A stretch of DNA of 64,000 nucleotides from Bedellia somnulentella. Its lineage: Eukaryota > Arthropoda > Insecta > Lepidoptera > Bedelliidae. The notes under the pieces were generated by a model. It ran no database searches and was not told where the DNA came from. It saw only the letters and a list, made by a program, of their open reading frames with translations. Location of the stretch: assembly GCA_963576735.1 (NCBI GenBank), contig OY755181.1:930001-994000 (forward strand), read 5' to 3'. This document shows, piece after piece, positions 1-11,393 of this stretch (the first letter of the stretch is position 1; every line of letters starts with the position of its first letter). Made by a program: the position numbers and the translations under genes.

Positions 1-1377
1 CGACCAAGGTGGAGAGCAAGTCGAACTCGGACTTGAATGATTACGGTTAATGAAGAGATATACCAAGGATAGCATGTGAAATTTGTCCAACACATTTATT
101 TTTCTCAATTATTACCTATTCGTATATAGCAAAAAGACAATAAATTCAAATACTCACCAAATTTTTCCACTTTCAACAACTAATAACACTTTCAAGCTTT
201 ACTACAACAAGAGAGTGTTTGTGTGGGCATATTGGTGACCCTGGCGGTCGATCATGGTGTTGACATAAACGGAATCAGGTTCTCAAAAGAGGCGGGAAAT
301 CGACTTTATTCTTTGGTTATCTCAATAGATGTTAGGGTTTTTCAGCTTCAGGCAAAGGTATATTACCTGTATGTTGAAAACTTCATTCCACTGAGATTTA
401 TTCTACATCCTTATAACGATGTATGTATCGAGGTCATCGTTAAAACTACGTAATATTTATAACTGTAAAGGAACTAGTCCCCAAGGAAATAAGTTGGAAC
501 GATATTATGGAAATTTCTTTGCAGAAAAGTTCACGTCAATTTTTTTCTTCCCTATAGAGTAGAATAGTAAATAATTGTTTTTAGTAAAATTTTTTCGTAT
601 AGAGGACCCTTATTATTGTATTGTATTGTATTGTACCTCTGCCAACCCCTTCGGGGATAAACGGCGTGAACGTTTATGTTATGTTTATGTTTTATTACCC
701 TTTAATCTGTTAACGAGTTCTTGTATTTTAACCGTAGATATCTAACGTTATTAAATTGCTATAAGTGGATAGTCACCTTACCTGGAACATTTATTGTTAA
801 ATTAGCTTACCTTTTTTTGAATGTAAGGCGAACCACTGTTGATGATCCTTAAATAAATAGATACCCAAAGTATTTATCTCTTACGAGCGCCATTCGACCC
901 AGTTCGATGATCATGATCACTGTGTTGGCCCAAAACATCACTTGCATAAGTAAATCTGTATTAGAAGGACATAGTAAAATGCTGCTGTTAATCTGCTGAA
1001 AAAGTCGGGCGTGCGCTGCTCAGCGTCTGCGTTGCTCGGTTATTCAACAATATATGTAATATTTCTCATCTCTCACAGCCCATATATATTATTATGTCCC
1101 CACCAAGGGGCTCGAGCCCACCCAATATAGGGCGATTTGGCCTTAGTCCATCACGCTGGCCAATTGCGGGCTGGCAGACTAACGACTACTACCGTAGTAG
1201 TAGCCAGGACCGGGATATATAATATTAATTTCAATAATATATTTTTTAACAATAAAAGGAACGCCTTTAGCGATTTGACGGTAAACCAATTTTTCATACA
1301 TAATTTGATAAACAGCACTATCCCTTTACGTATAAATTTTGTTTTTTTTTATATTTAATATTTTTAAAATTTATTTT
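1..1377. other. Non-coding flank with repeat scraps
   Basis: No convincing gene. The only open frames are short and have no recognisable domain. Two scraps of dispersed repeats are visible. Positions 629-692 match the 3' end of the tRNA-headed SINE seen whole at 8049-8410 (CCCCTTCGGGG hairpin, then GGCGTGAACG, then TTATG). Positions about 1090-1215 hold a GC-richer stretch (TTTGGCCTTAGTCCATCACG and following) that resembles a motif common in lepidopteran retroelements; that second assignment is from memory and weak. Confidence 0.5.
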
Positions 1378-4300
1378 GTGTAGTGTCGGCTTAGAATAGC
1401 ACTACCCTATCTCTTCCCGTGGGTGTCGTAGAAGTCGACTAAGGGACTAGGGCTTTTCCATCTTCGCCCTTTCACCAATCCAAGGTCTGCCGCGCCGAGG
1501 GATGCGTGGCCAGGGGTGAGCCTGGTCGCTAGCGTGCCGCCGTCCCGGAGCTTGGTGCACTCCGGGTACTAAATAACCTTACCTAGTCAAGCGGGGCTCT
1601 GGCTAGATGGACAGTTTACTTCCCTTGCTTCTCGTGGGTCCAATATGTGTTCGAATTCTAATAAACACGGCGGCGGCGATGTAGCTCGCCACTCATCACG
1701 CCATGGTTTCTCACGGGGCGAAAAGTGGGCTAAAGAGACCCGCTTCAGTACGATGAATGTATGTGGAGGAATGTTTGAAAAATTAGATGAAGTATGTATG
1801 ATTATGAATGAAAGAAAACTGGATTTTCTATGTTTAAATGAGACGAAGCGTAAGGGAAAGGAAGTTTCACAACTTGGCAACATCACAGCAATCTGGTCTG
1901 GAGTCGCTGACAATGACCGAGCTAGCCAAGGAGTGGGACTTCTGATATCTGAAAGGATGGCTCAGTGTATGAAAGATTACGAATGTGTGAGTCCAAGGCT
2001 CCTGTGAATTAAGGTGAAATTAGGACTAGTCCGGATGCACATAATTTGCGTTTATGCTCCGGACATGTCTAAATCCCTATCCGAGAGGGAGGAGTTTTGG
2101 AATCTGTTAGACGATGTTGTGAATGGGTGTGATCAGAATGAGAGACTTATAATGTTAGGAGATTTTAATGGCTGGGTTGGTGTGTCACGCAACGGTTGCG
2201 AAAGAGTTTTAGGAAAGTTTGGCGATCAAAAGATGAATGAGAATGGTTGGAAATTGATTGAGGTATGTTTGGAGAGGAATCTTTGTGTCACAAACACGTT
2301 GTTTAATTACAGAGTAGAAGCGAGAGAAGTATGATTGATTTTGTGATAGTTGATGAAAGTCTGAGAGCAAAGGTTGTTGACACCAGGGTCTATAGGGGCA
2401 CGAACGTTAGCACAGATCACTTTCTCGTTATATCACGATTAAGGGGTCTGTGTACGCGTTGGCGTCACAGGCCTAAAGTGTCAACAACGGATTTTGCGAG
2501 AGTAAAAGTGGAAAAACTGCAAGAAGATGAAAATATCAGAGATGAATACGTCAGGAAATTGGATGATAGACTAAGTTGCGTGGCGATGAAGGATGAAATG
2601 GAAATAGAAGAAGTATGGGATGTGCTCAAATCGACGATGGTTGAATGTGCGACGGAAGTTTGTGGAGTGTGTAAAAGGTCAAATAGACCACCAACAAATT
2701 GGTGGGATAAAGTTGTGAAAGTGGCGGTTGGAGATAAAAAGAAAGCGTGGTTAGATTTACTAGCGATTAAAGCTAGTAAACGGATGAATGCGAGTGTAAC
2801 TGACGATGTAGTGCAGAAAAGTGAAGATGAATATAAGAGAGTTAAGAATGAGGTGAAGAAGAAAATAGAGAAGAAAAAGCGGGATTTGCAAGAGTGGTGT
2901 GAGAGGAAACTTTCTGATAATTTCCGGAATAACCAAAAGTTATTCTGGAAGTATATCCGGAAAGAAAAGGGAGTTTCCCAAAACACGAGAGTGAGTGTAA
3001 TAAGAGATGAACAGGGTGAATTGGCGACGGATGAAAGTAGCATGAAACGGGTATGTAAGCATTATTTTGAGGGACTGTTTAAAAAGAGGATGCATCCATT
3101 TCTTCGCCAATCGACAGTAATGTTGATTGGAACGAAGAGATGGGTGATTTCAGTGACAGTGAGATTAGTATGTAAGAAATAATGAAAGCAATGAAAAGTA
3201 TGAAAGTAGGGAAGGCGGCAGGGTATGATAGGATTACTATCGAAATGCTGAGGGCTGGTAAAGGGTTGGTGGCTTCTTGGTTGTACTTCCTTTTCCAAAA
3301 ATGCTGGTCGAGTGGCAAAGTTCCACGAGACTGGTGCAAGGCGGTGATTGTGCCTCTATATAAAGGAAAGGGGTCACACCAAGAGGCTAAAAACTACCGC
3401 GGCATCAGCTTACTCAGCATTGTTGGTAAATTGTATGCTAAGGTACTGATTGAAAGACTGATGAATGAAACTGATGAGAAAATATCTATAAAATATGGGA
3501 TGCGGGATTTAGGAAAGGAATGGGATGTATGGATTAAATCTTCTCTCTAAGGAGCGTCAATGAACCAAAAGGTGTATTGCTCCTTCATTGATTTAGAGAA
3601 GGCGTATGATAGGGTGGTAAGAAAGTGTTTATGCGAGGTGTTATTCAAGTTCGGTTTGGGGAGTCAACTTATACGTGCATTGGTATCACTCTATGAGGAT
3701 TCTAGTGCATGTGTAAGAGTAAACGGGGAAAACACTGACTGGTTCTGAATCTCTAGGGGTGTCCGACAGGGATGTGTAGCTTCTCCGTGGCTCTTCAATT
3801 TGTTCATGGATGACTGTTTGACAGAGTTGCGTGAAAGTGATTATGGACTAAGAATGGGTGGATTCATCATTAAATGCCTCTTGTATGCTGACGATCAAGT
3901 GATACTTGCATCATCGGCAGAAGAATTGCAAGAGATGATGAATATTGCATGTGAGTCTTTTGTAAGAAAGGGAATGAGGGTGAATGTGGATAAGACCAAA
4001 ACGATGGTTTTTGAGAGACAGGAAGATGTGACAGAATGCGTGATTGCGATTGATGGAAAGGATGTGGAACAGGTGAAGGAGTTTGTATATCTGGGAAGTT
4101 TGTTAACAAGGGATGGAAAATGTGATGAAGACATTGAAAGAAGAGTGAAAAAGGGTAATGCGGTAAATGGAGCAATGAATAGCCTAATGATCAGTCAATC
4201 GGTGTCTGAAAAGGCCCGAATGGCTGTGCATGATGCTGTTCTTGTTCCTACGCTTATGTATGGAAGCGAATGTTGGGTATGGCAGAAGAAGCATGAGAGC

Positions 4301-4735
4301 AGAGTGAATGCAGTAGAGCTGAGAAAAATTTGTAATGTTAGATTGGGTGACCGAGTGAGAAATAGTGTTATTCGTGAAAAGTGTGGCGTGAAAGATGATA
4401 TTGTAAGAAAGATAGAAAAAGGAAGTTGAGATGGTTTGGGCACATAGAGAGGATGGATGATAGAAAATTGGTAAAAGGGATCTATAGAGCAAGTGTGGAT
4501 GGTAATGTTAGTAGAGGACGACCACGGAGAACACACTTAGACCAAATTGAGAGTGTGCTAAAAAGGCTGGCGTCCGAAGTATGAAGAATAAAAGAGCATG
4601 TATGAAAAGATTGATTGATGTAAACGAAGCTAGAGAGGTTTGTCAGTATCGTACGAAGTGGCGATCGATAGTCTCTGCCTACCCCAATGGGAATTCATGG
4701 CGTGAGTATATGTTTGTATGTATGTATGTAAAATT
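1378..4735 (+). mobile_element. RTE-type LINE, near full length, broken
   Basis: Non-LTR retrotransposon with 5' UTR, endonuclease, reverse transcriptase and 3' tail, disrupted by stops and frameshifts. The 5' end (GTGTAGTGTCGGCTTAGAAT) starts at 1378. An APE-type endonuclease region is spread over 1645-2007 (LCLNETKRKGKEV), 2014-2334 (VYAPDMS, MLGDFNGWVG) and 2331-2430 (STDHFLV). A lysine/glutamate-rich linker follows to about 3180. The RT region runs over 3182-3550 (KVGKAAGYDRIT, NYRGISLLS), 3560-3748 (SFIDLEKAYDRV) and 3760-4429 (GVRQGCVASPW, then the YADD catalytic box in LLYADDQVI, and VYLGSLL). The C-terminal part continues to about 4700 in another frame (WFGHIERMDD, GRPRRTHLDQ). It ends CTACCCCAATGGGA, GGCGTGAG and TATG repeats, as RTE elements do. 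At least five disablements show it cannot make an intact protein. The RTE clade call rests on motif style and tail. Confidence 0.85.
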
Positions 4736-4886
4736 TATTTTAAAATATTTTTTTAACCACGAAACCGAGCCCGATAAAAATTAAAGGAGACAACCTTGGC
4801 AGCATATCTATCTACTATTAACGGAGTAATCGCGTAACATACATACAAAAAATATATACAATCGAATTGAGTACTTACTTTTTTGA
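4736..4886. repeat. Scrap of an insect dispersed repeat between two RTE tails
   Basis: Positions about 4830-4885 (ACAATCGAATTGAG and neighbours) match the end of the repeat at 46140-46450 in the opposite sense, including the ATATATAC run next to the TCGAATTGAG motif. The rest of the stretch is plain AT-rich sequence. Confidence 0.45.
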
Positions 4887-5015
4887 TGTATGAAGAATAA
4901 AAGAGCATGTATGAGAAGATTGATAGATGTAAGGTTTGTTAGGATTGTACAAAGTAGCGATCGATAGTCTCTGCCTACCCAAATGAAAACTAATGGCATG
5001 AGTATATGTATGTAT
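4887..5015 (+). mobile_element. RTE 3' end fragment
   Basis: A second, 5'-truncated copy of the last about 130 bp of the RTE LINE, only 150 bp beyond the first. It repeats GATGTATGAAGAATAAAAGA, GCGATCGATAGTCTCTGCCT and the GAGTATATGTATG tail of 4577-4735. The segment encoding the EAREV residues is deleted and the CCCC/GGGA hairpin is decayed. Dead-on-arrival truncation during reverse transcription is the simplest explanation. Confidence 0.85.
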
Positions 5016-5815
5016 CTATTTTATATAGGTACCAAAATTCTTAAAGGTTTAGAAAATATTACAAGCACAGAAGGGCGCGAAAAACTTATTTGGAAGAGCG
5101 TATTTTAGGATTGGTTACACAAAACCACTAAGCGATCAATAACATAAACGTGCAGTCCATTTCAATCAAATTAATAAAGATAGATAAATAATGAACGTTT
5201 AAACTAAATCCGCTAGTTAAGCTCCAATGCACTCAAACAACACAATGAAACATGCTATCGTTTTGGATTATTAGTTCGTTTGATATCTGTTGTGAAATCC
5301 CTTGTCTATTACAATTGAATTCAAATGGCTTTCATGTACAGAAAAAAATATTTTATAATACTAGTAATTCTCCCAATTATGTCATCCAATTTATAATTTT
5401 ATTTAATTTATTAATGTATTTAAAACAATACTAATATTAATAAATTTCTTCGCTTAATTCCGCTAAATAATACCTGCAGTCTTCATGCAACATGCACTGT
5501 GCACCGCCCGCCCTTCCACTTACAAGAAATCGAAAAGCAGACAATGCACCACACACACACCCGCAAGCGAAAACCACAGGCAACCACAAACATGCATACA
5601 TAGCATGATAATGGGCATAGATGATATGCATAGATGGCATAGATTTAAAACAATTTTAAAAAACTTTGATAATGGGCGCAGTGAGTTTTTTGACAGATCA
5701 TAAATTGTTATCCTTTCCTTTAACTGTCTTCTGTCTGACGTTATCACGTATTCATCTTTCAGTATTTTTTACTATACTTTAGTGAATGTATCTAAGTGGA
5801 TTCTTTCTGTTCCAG
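5016..5815. other. Intron or upstream region before first recognised receptor exon
   Basis: AT-rich, no domain-bearing frame. A CA-rich run lies at about 5548-5562 and a run of short repeats of the ATAGAT/GCATAG type at 5600-5645. The last bases form a good 3' splice site (TTCTTTCTGTTCCAG, ending 5815) for the receptor exon, so at least the 3' part is intron. No upstream exon with a start codon could be recognised. Confidence 0.5.
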
Positions 5816-5958
5816 AATTACTCTCGGCAACTGCATGGGCTTAGGTGAGAGGCCGTATAGCCCTCCCTGGTGGGGTCAATTAGCCTGGTTCGTGGTGTTT
5901 GCTGTTATGCTGTTGTTTGCCGTCCTTGGGAACACTTTGGTCATATGGATTGTTTTGG
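5816..5958 (+). CDS. Receptor exon A: N-terminal end and TM1
   Basis: Begins after the acceptor TTCTTTCTGTTCCAG. Position 5816 is the third base of a codon, so a coding exon must precede it. The frame gives ITLGNCMGLG, a proline/tryptophan-rich approach (YSPPWWGQ) and then TM1 with the class-A GN motif (LLFAVLGNTLVIWIVL). The donor is TTGG|GTAAGC and leaves one base of the next codon. An apparent ATG at 5796 lies in the intron side of the acceptor and is probably not used. No start codon or signal sequence is seen here. Confidence 0.88.
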
Positions 5959-6015
5959 GTAAGCTAAAGTTAAACTTAAGGGAAATCATATTGCGGATAT
6001 ATTTAGGTTTGTGCT

Positions 6016-6088
6016 GTGTAGTGTCGGCTAAGAATAGCACTACCCCATTTCTTCCGCTGGGTAAACGTAAGAGGCGACTAACGGTATT
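6016..6088 (+). mobile_element. Short RTE-derived element, 5' fragment
   Basis: The first about 73 bp (GTGTAGTGTCGGCTAAGAAT to GCGACTAACGGTATT) of the short RTE-derived element that recurs through the window. It sits 57 bp after the donor of receptor exon A. The rest of the element is missing. Confidence 0.8.
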
Positions 6089-6922
6089 ATTTTTGATTAA
6101 ATTACAATGTTGGTCAATTCAGTAATGTTATTTTGGTAAGTTCGTACTTAAATATAAAATTCAAATTTTTCAAAAGTTATCGCTAATCAGGGAATGACCC
6201 TTGATTATACCTTATAGATCCACTAAAAACATTGTGAATGTTGAATTGGGTTATTGCCAAGGATTTATATACGTGGTTTATATCAAAAACTGAATTCCGT
6301 TTGATAATTTAAACTGTGAACAACTAAAAGTTCCTTGTCACATTCATAAAAGTTGTAAAACAATGTTGTGCATGCTCCAAAAGTTTATATACTCACCAGT
6401 GACGTTCCCGTGCGGAAATAATCAACATTAGTTGTTGACAGTCTTTTTTTATTAAAATACAATTTAGCATTGATATATTTGTAACATAATTTCAATATTA
6501 ATAAAATGCCTTTCTGATTTAGGTTAGTTCCGTAAAGGTAGAATAAAAGTTACCAGATCTTACAGAGTAGGAAAGAAGTTGCTCTTACTGTAACGGACGT
6601 CAAGATGGGCATGCTCACAACCCAAATTGACCAACGACCTCACAATTGCATTGTCTATTGAGGCTAAAGCTGATATGACGATACTAATCTCTATGGCCAA
6701 AAGATTTTTGGGTGCCTATGCCCACAACCTTTTTTACGGGCTGGATCTGTTCCTGATGAGGAGATCTTTAAGCAAGGTCTTCATCCAACAATAGATGTCT
6801 ATTGGTTGATAGTGATGAACCCTTTAGACCTATTTAAGGCCAACTTTAAAACTGCAACGTAGCCCACGTTTATAAGACACATTGATTATAAGATTACATT
6901 TGATCGAGATATTGTTTCACAG
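6089..6922. other. Intron 1 of the receptor, no other feature
   Basis: AT-rich intron sequence with no domain-bearing frame. It ends in ATTGTTTCACAG, the acceptor used by the next exon. Confidence 0.5.
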
Positions 6923-7136
6923 CTCACCGCAGGATGAGAACAGTGACCAACTGTTTTCTGGTGAACCTGGCGGTCGCAGACCTGTTGATGGCGATGCTGA
7001 ACGGGGCTCCTAACTTCGTGTTCCTGGTCACAGCTGACTGGCCGTTCGGTTCCACCACATGTACTGCCAGCAACTTCACTGCCAACCTCACCGTGGCTGC
7101 CGGGGTCTTCACCTTGGTTGCTATTACTGTAGATAG
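6923..7136 (+). CDS. Receptor exon B: ICL1, TM2, ECL1, TM3 and DR of DRY
   Basis: Starts with CT completing an alanine codon, giving LAHRRMRTVTN across the junction, a sequence typical of tachykinin-receptor ICL1. TM2 carries NLAVADL. ECL1 has DWPFGSTTC, with the conserved Trp and the Cys that forms the TM3-ECL2 disulphide. TM3 ends in AITVDR, with the Tyr of DRY in the next exon. The donor is AG|GTATGT at 7137 and leaves phase 2. A reading continuing past the donor reaches a stop within nine codons. Confidence 0.92.
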
Positions 7137-8048
7137 GTATGTAATGTACTATGAAATATAAATTATGTAAAATTTGTAATATATCAGTTAAAATGTATCA
7201 TTCGGTAGCCTATTTTAGACGGACGGTTTTCACTTTACAGACATCATATTTTATTGTAAACTAGTATTCCTCCCGTGACATCCGCGTTAATTATCATTTG
7301 AAAAACTTACGTTTTTATAACCAAAGTACTACTTTGGCTTTGTGGTTTTCCTCACGATGTTTTCCCTTTCACCGTTAACAACCATGATAAGTTAACCACA
7401 CATAATATATTACTTTAGAAAAGACACATTGGTGTAAGCCCAACTCGGGATATAAACCCTCATCGCCTGCACAAAAAAGTAATAAAAATTTACTGAGCTA
7501 TCATAGTTGTTATAAACTCATTAAAAAGACTACTCAGAAGTTTACTTATATAGTAAATCGATTTGAAATAAAACGATATAGCTTTTATACTTTTTCAACT
7601 TTTATATAGTTTTGTAACTTTATAAATAATTAGCTGACGCGACAGACTTCGTACTGTCAATTTGCTTATCGCTCAGTGCAGAGCAGGCACTGTTTTAGGA
7701 AATCCACTACGAAATTTACACCGCCACTAGGAGTTCCGTAAGAGAACCGGGGTAACTGACAACAGCACACAGAGTTGCAAAACTGAAGGGTCACATTGCA
7801 CGCACAACCGACTGCCGTTGAGGCTGTGTGGGTAAGTCTCTCACAAGGTCGACCAATGACGTTACGGAGAGTCGATGGATGAGGGCAGCTCAGCACCAGT
7901 CGTTGTAAAAACCAGTCGTTGTACTGTAGTGGGAGCAATTTACTGGTGATGATAATGTTTATTAATTCGTTTATATGCGATATAGTTTTGTTTTACGAGT
8001 AAAAAGGGGGTTTCATTGAAGACAAATATTTATTAGAAAATTGCAAAC
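7137..8048. other. Intron 2, left part with repeat scraps
   Basis: About 7335-7475 matches the body of the tRNA-headed SINE in reverse (CCTCACGATGTTTTCCC, AACCATGATAAGTTAACC), without its ends. Positions 7631-7652 carry the start motif of a Helitron-like repeat (CGACAGACTTCGTACTGTC), also seen at 18951 and 23624. The rest has no recognisable content. Confidence 0.6.
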
Positions 8049-8410
8049 CGTGCAACTGTGATAGCCCAGTGGGTAGAACACTCGGTTATCGTGCAAACGA
8101 CTAGTGTTCAAATCCTGGGTTGGGCCTACACCAATTTGTCTTTTTTAAAGACATATGTGTGGTTAATTTATCATGGTTGTTAACGGTGAGGGAAAACATC
8201 GTGAGGAAACCCACATGGCTGAGTTGTACTTAGTCATGTGACAGTGTATTCGTACAAAACGGCGATAGGCCTGCCCCGTATCACGTGAGTACACTATCCA
8301 TGCAAAACGTGGGTACTCTGTACACCAGGCGACAAAGTCTCATGATGTTCAGAAGTATTAGTACCTCTGCCAACCCCTTCGGGGATATTCGGCGTGAACG
8401 TTTATGTTAT
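8049..8410 (+). mobile_element. tRNA-headed SINE, complete with target-site duplication
   Basis: A 362-bp SINE flanked by a perfect 12-bp duplication (AAAATTGCAAAC at 8037-8048 and 8411-8422). The head is tRNA-like, with an A-box-like stretch (GATAGCCCAGTGG) and a B box (GTTCAAATCC) for RNA polymerase III. The body has GGTTAATTTATCATGG and AACATCGTGAGGAAACCC. The 3' end is CCTCTGCCAACCCCTTCGGG, then GGCGTGAACG and TTATGTTAT. The 3' end resembles the tail of the RTE LINE at 4670-4735. Confidence 0.9.
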
Positions 8411-8745
8411 AAAATTGCAAACAGAAGTATTGAACCATAAAGTAATAAGTTGCTTATAGTGTATTCAAGTCATAACAACAACATCGAAACAGTCTACAAA
8501 GCAGAAGATACCCACAATGAACCAATACAGTAAAGAAAATTATATCTTTTGAAATTGAGATTAATCGACTTTTATATCTAAGGAGTTAATTTATTTCTTT
8601 TGTCAGCGAATCCGTGAACGTTCTTTTGAGTTAGAATATGTTTTGGCATACTCGTATATTCATTATTCGAGAGTCTGAAAATTGAGTTATTTAGATTAAA
8701 AGTAGATGGTAAATAATAATTATTAATAGTATATAATAAATAGCT

Positions 8746-8942
8746 GTGTAGTGTCGGCTTGAGATAACACTATCCCATCTCTTCCCGTGGGTGTTCGTAA
8801 GAGGCGGCTAAAAGATATTAATGTTTTTTTTACAATCTTATCCCCACACAACTTCCACAAGAGGTTGAGGAATTTATCACTCTGAAGCTCTGGCTACCCC
8901 GTCTAGTAATTTACAGTTTTGATCATATGTGCGTGTGTATAA
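8746..8942 (+). mobile_element. Short RTE-derived element
   Basis: A diverged copy, starting GTGTAGTGTCGGCTTGAG and keeping CACAACTTCCACAAGAGG and AGCTCTGGCTACCCC. The middle GCGATGCGGTTGGAGACCC block is deleted and the TATG tail is decayed. Confidence 0.75.
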
Positions 8943-9561
8943 TAAATAATTAAGTTTTAAAAACTCGTGAAAACGGGTGCTAATAAAATACAAGCTTTTT
9001 ATGTTGTTTGCATATAATTTGGTATTTTTGTATATATTTTTGTTATTATAATTATCGTCACTTTACATTTTTATTTTGTTATTAACTTAACCTTGGTTTA
9101 AACCCTAAAACCTTTTGTATTCCATCTCACAGACACATATTTTCTAATACAAAGGCAGCCACATTGAAACTGACAGCAATTGTGCGCTTTGATTGACTGC
9201 TGAATAATTCCTTATAAAAACTTTAACGCCAAGTAACAAGTGTTGTAGTTTCGGAGAATGAAATCCAGCTCAGTCTTGCTGGAAATATGCAGACCATACA
9301 AAGTTTCGTGGCTTTCATGTGCAATGTTGTTGAAAATTTGTTGGTCTTTTGAAGTTTCATTTTCTTTCTGGTGCTTCGTTTGTTATTTCCATTATTCTAT
9401 CGCTTGTGTATTTTACGATTGTAAAGAATATGAAATACATCCGTACATTCATATTCTTGGTTTTTGTTCAAAAGTATTTGTATATGCTAGAGTGACTTTG
9501 CAAGTGCACCTATCGGGTGTTTCACATGCTTAGTCTGGAATCTAGTAGTAGTTGTTGGAAA

Positions 9562-9616
9562 AATAAGAAAATATGTGCTTTGTACCATTACATTTACAAG
9601 CACATATTTTCTTATT
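9562..9616. repeat. Perfect 19-bp inverted repeat (hairpin)
   Basis: Arms 9562-9580 and 9598-9616 (AATAAGAAAATATGTGCTT and its reverse complement) are separated by 17 bases. Partial pairing continues outward (GTTGTT against AACAAC). It could be a small palindromic MITE or a foldback scar; no other copy was seen in the window. Confidence 0.75.
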
Positions 9617-9626
9617 AACAACATTG

Positions 9627-9628
<2 letters not shown>

Positions 9629-9657
<29 letters not shown>
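9629..9657. repeat. (TA)n microsatellite
   Basis: An uninterrupted alternating T/A run of about 28 bases, next to the hairpin at 9562-9616. Confidence 0.95.
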
Positions 9658-9850
9658 GGTACGTTAAGCTGTCGCCTTTCTTAAAGCTATTATCATCGTT
9701 AGTATTATTTTGAGATGTCCTATTAAGTAGTCTATTGACAATGGTCTTATCACCCTATTATGTTTTAGCGTATTTTATTTATAGAAATGTATATTATAAT
9801 AGGTGAATATCATAAAAGAATAATAATAAAAAAAATCTAATTAATACGCC

Positions 9851-10086
9851 GTGTAGTGTCAGCTTAGAATAGCACTACCCTGTTTCTACCGATGGGTGAA
9901 CGCAAGAGGTGACTAACGGTATTGGGGCTTTTAAGGGATTTTTGGGCAAATCCCAACGGTGGCCAACAACCTTTACTTTACCATCTTTTCCTCACTCAAT
10001 TTTCCGAAAATGGCTGAGGAATTTCTAATTCTTTAGCTCTCGCTACCCTTTCTAGGGATTTATAACCGTGAGTATATGTATGTATC
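9851..10086 (+). mobile_element. Short RTE-derived element
   Basis: Has both ends: GTGTAGTGTCAGCTTAGAAT at the start and CCGTGAGTATATGTATGTAT at the end. The interior lacks the GCGATGCGGTTGGAGACCC block but keeps CTTTACCATCTTTTCC and TGGCTGAGGAATTTC. Confidence 0.85.
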
Positions 10087-10143
10087 TATTTAATAAAAGC
10101 GATCACTTTGCACGTTATTTCGATAAAATTAATTACGTGAGAT

Positions 10144-10146
<3 letters not shown>

Positions 10147-10176
<30 letters not shown>
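10147..10176. repeat. (TA)n microsatellite
   Basis: An alternating T/A run of about 29 bases in intron 2. Confidence 0.95.
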
Positions 10177-10177
<1 letters not shown>

Positions 10178-10589
10178 TTTTATTTTCATCGCATTTTTAT
10201 AAAATGCTCGTCAAAGATTTAAGAGCGGTAAATAAATAAATGACATAAATTATGATTAAGAAAAATCTATTCACTCCAAATGATTCTACGTGAATTATTC
10301 TTTTGTGAAACTGCTTGGAAAATTACAAAGTATGAATCATCATTTAGAAAAGAAATTGACATAGAAAAGCGTACTCAGCTTTTATGCTACGCAATACAAT
10401 GAATATAAATGACTACTTTTCTTAGCTAGGAAACATTTATACCATTGCTAACTATGAACACAATGTAGTTTTATGATATAAAATTATATTCTTTTGAGTA
10501 ATAAAATCTATTACCTTTATGTTTGTGACGTAGTTTTGCTACAACATTCAACTATGATTAGATTCATTATATTTCCTACTGAAGACTCA

Positions 10590-10632
10590 AACGTTCACGC
10601 AGTACAGTCCCGAAAGGGTGGCAGAGATACAT
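10590..10632 (-). mobile_element. Scrap of tRNA-headed SINE 3' end
   Basis: Reads, in reverse, the terminal motif of the SINE (AACGTTCACGC, then CCCGAAAGGG, GGCAGAGATAC). The rest of the element is absent. Confidence 0.5.
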
Positions 10633-10802
10633 TTTTTTCTGTACGCCTCGTGACATTATTGTCATTTGGTGTTTAAAAAACCCTTGTTTTAATTGAACTA
10701 TGTACTTACGTGAGAGGGGACAGGCTTGAAGATACACCACACGCAAACTAACGAAGTGTAGTTATTCTACAGTCTGATTGATAATGTAATTTTTTGAAAT
10801 AT

Positions 10803-10893
10803 TTTAAATCGTGATAGCTCAATCGGCAGAGCGACACGGGGCCGTATACCCGGAAGTCGTAAGTTCGATTCTCGTTGGTGTCGAAATTATTAG
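10803..10893 (+). mobile_element. tRNA-like SINE head (second SINE family)
   Basis: Contains GATAGCTCAATCGGCAGAGC (A box/D-arm) and AGTTCGATTC (B box), and ends GGTGTCGAAATT as the tRNA-like SINEs at 32204-33025 and 54153 do. The anticodon arm is not canonical. I read it as a tRNA-derived SINE remnant and not a working tRNA gene. Confidence 0.6.
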
Positions 10894-11393
10894 AAAGAAA
10901 CATGATAAAAACCTTTATCAATTGTAAATACACTTAGTATTTTTTATATACACTACAAGGCTGTAATTCCATAAAAAAGTAGTCAGGCAGCTTAAGAATC
11001 AGTTATTTCTTATACAAATATGGAAGTTGTGAAGCAAAATCATAGAAAACTAAAAGACGCTTGGCGAATCTTCATCAGGATCATCTCCCAACAGTAACTT
11101 TAAAAACCTAAGAACCTAAAGCATTTTATTACACGTATGGGCCGATGGGTATCCATCATCATCTTTCACACAGCCTAGCGAAGTTTTTACGGAAAAACCA
11201 TCTATTTAATGAACCAGGTAGCTGAAATCTAGACCGCAGAAGACATTGAAGAAATGGGTTACTACAATTCTAAGTGAATACTACATAGCCAAAAAAATTC
11301 CTTAAACAAATAAATTTTTGTTTTTGCAATTAAAGCAAAACGAAATGGGTGTTCGCTGATAAAAGAAGCTTATTTGATTATTTCCCTTTCCAG

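Noticed and set aside
1645..4429. Intact host reverse-transcriptase or domesticated gene
   Set aside because: At least five stops or frameshifts split the protein, and the structure from 5' UTR to TATG tail is that of a LINE.
5796..5815. Receptor start codon at 5796
   Set aside because: This ATG lies in TGGATTCTTTCTGTTCCAG, a textbook polypyrimidine tract and acceptor. The coding exon starts at 5816 in mid-codon, so the true start is farther upstream.
9258..9533. 91-codon hypothetical gene
   Set aside because: No domain, biased hydrophobic composition, no splice context, and it lies within a receptor intron among repeats.
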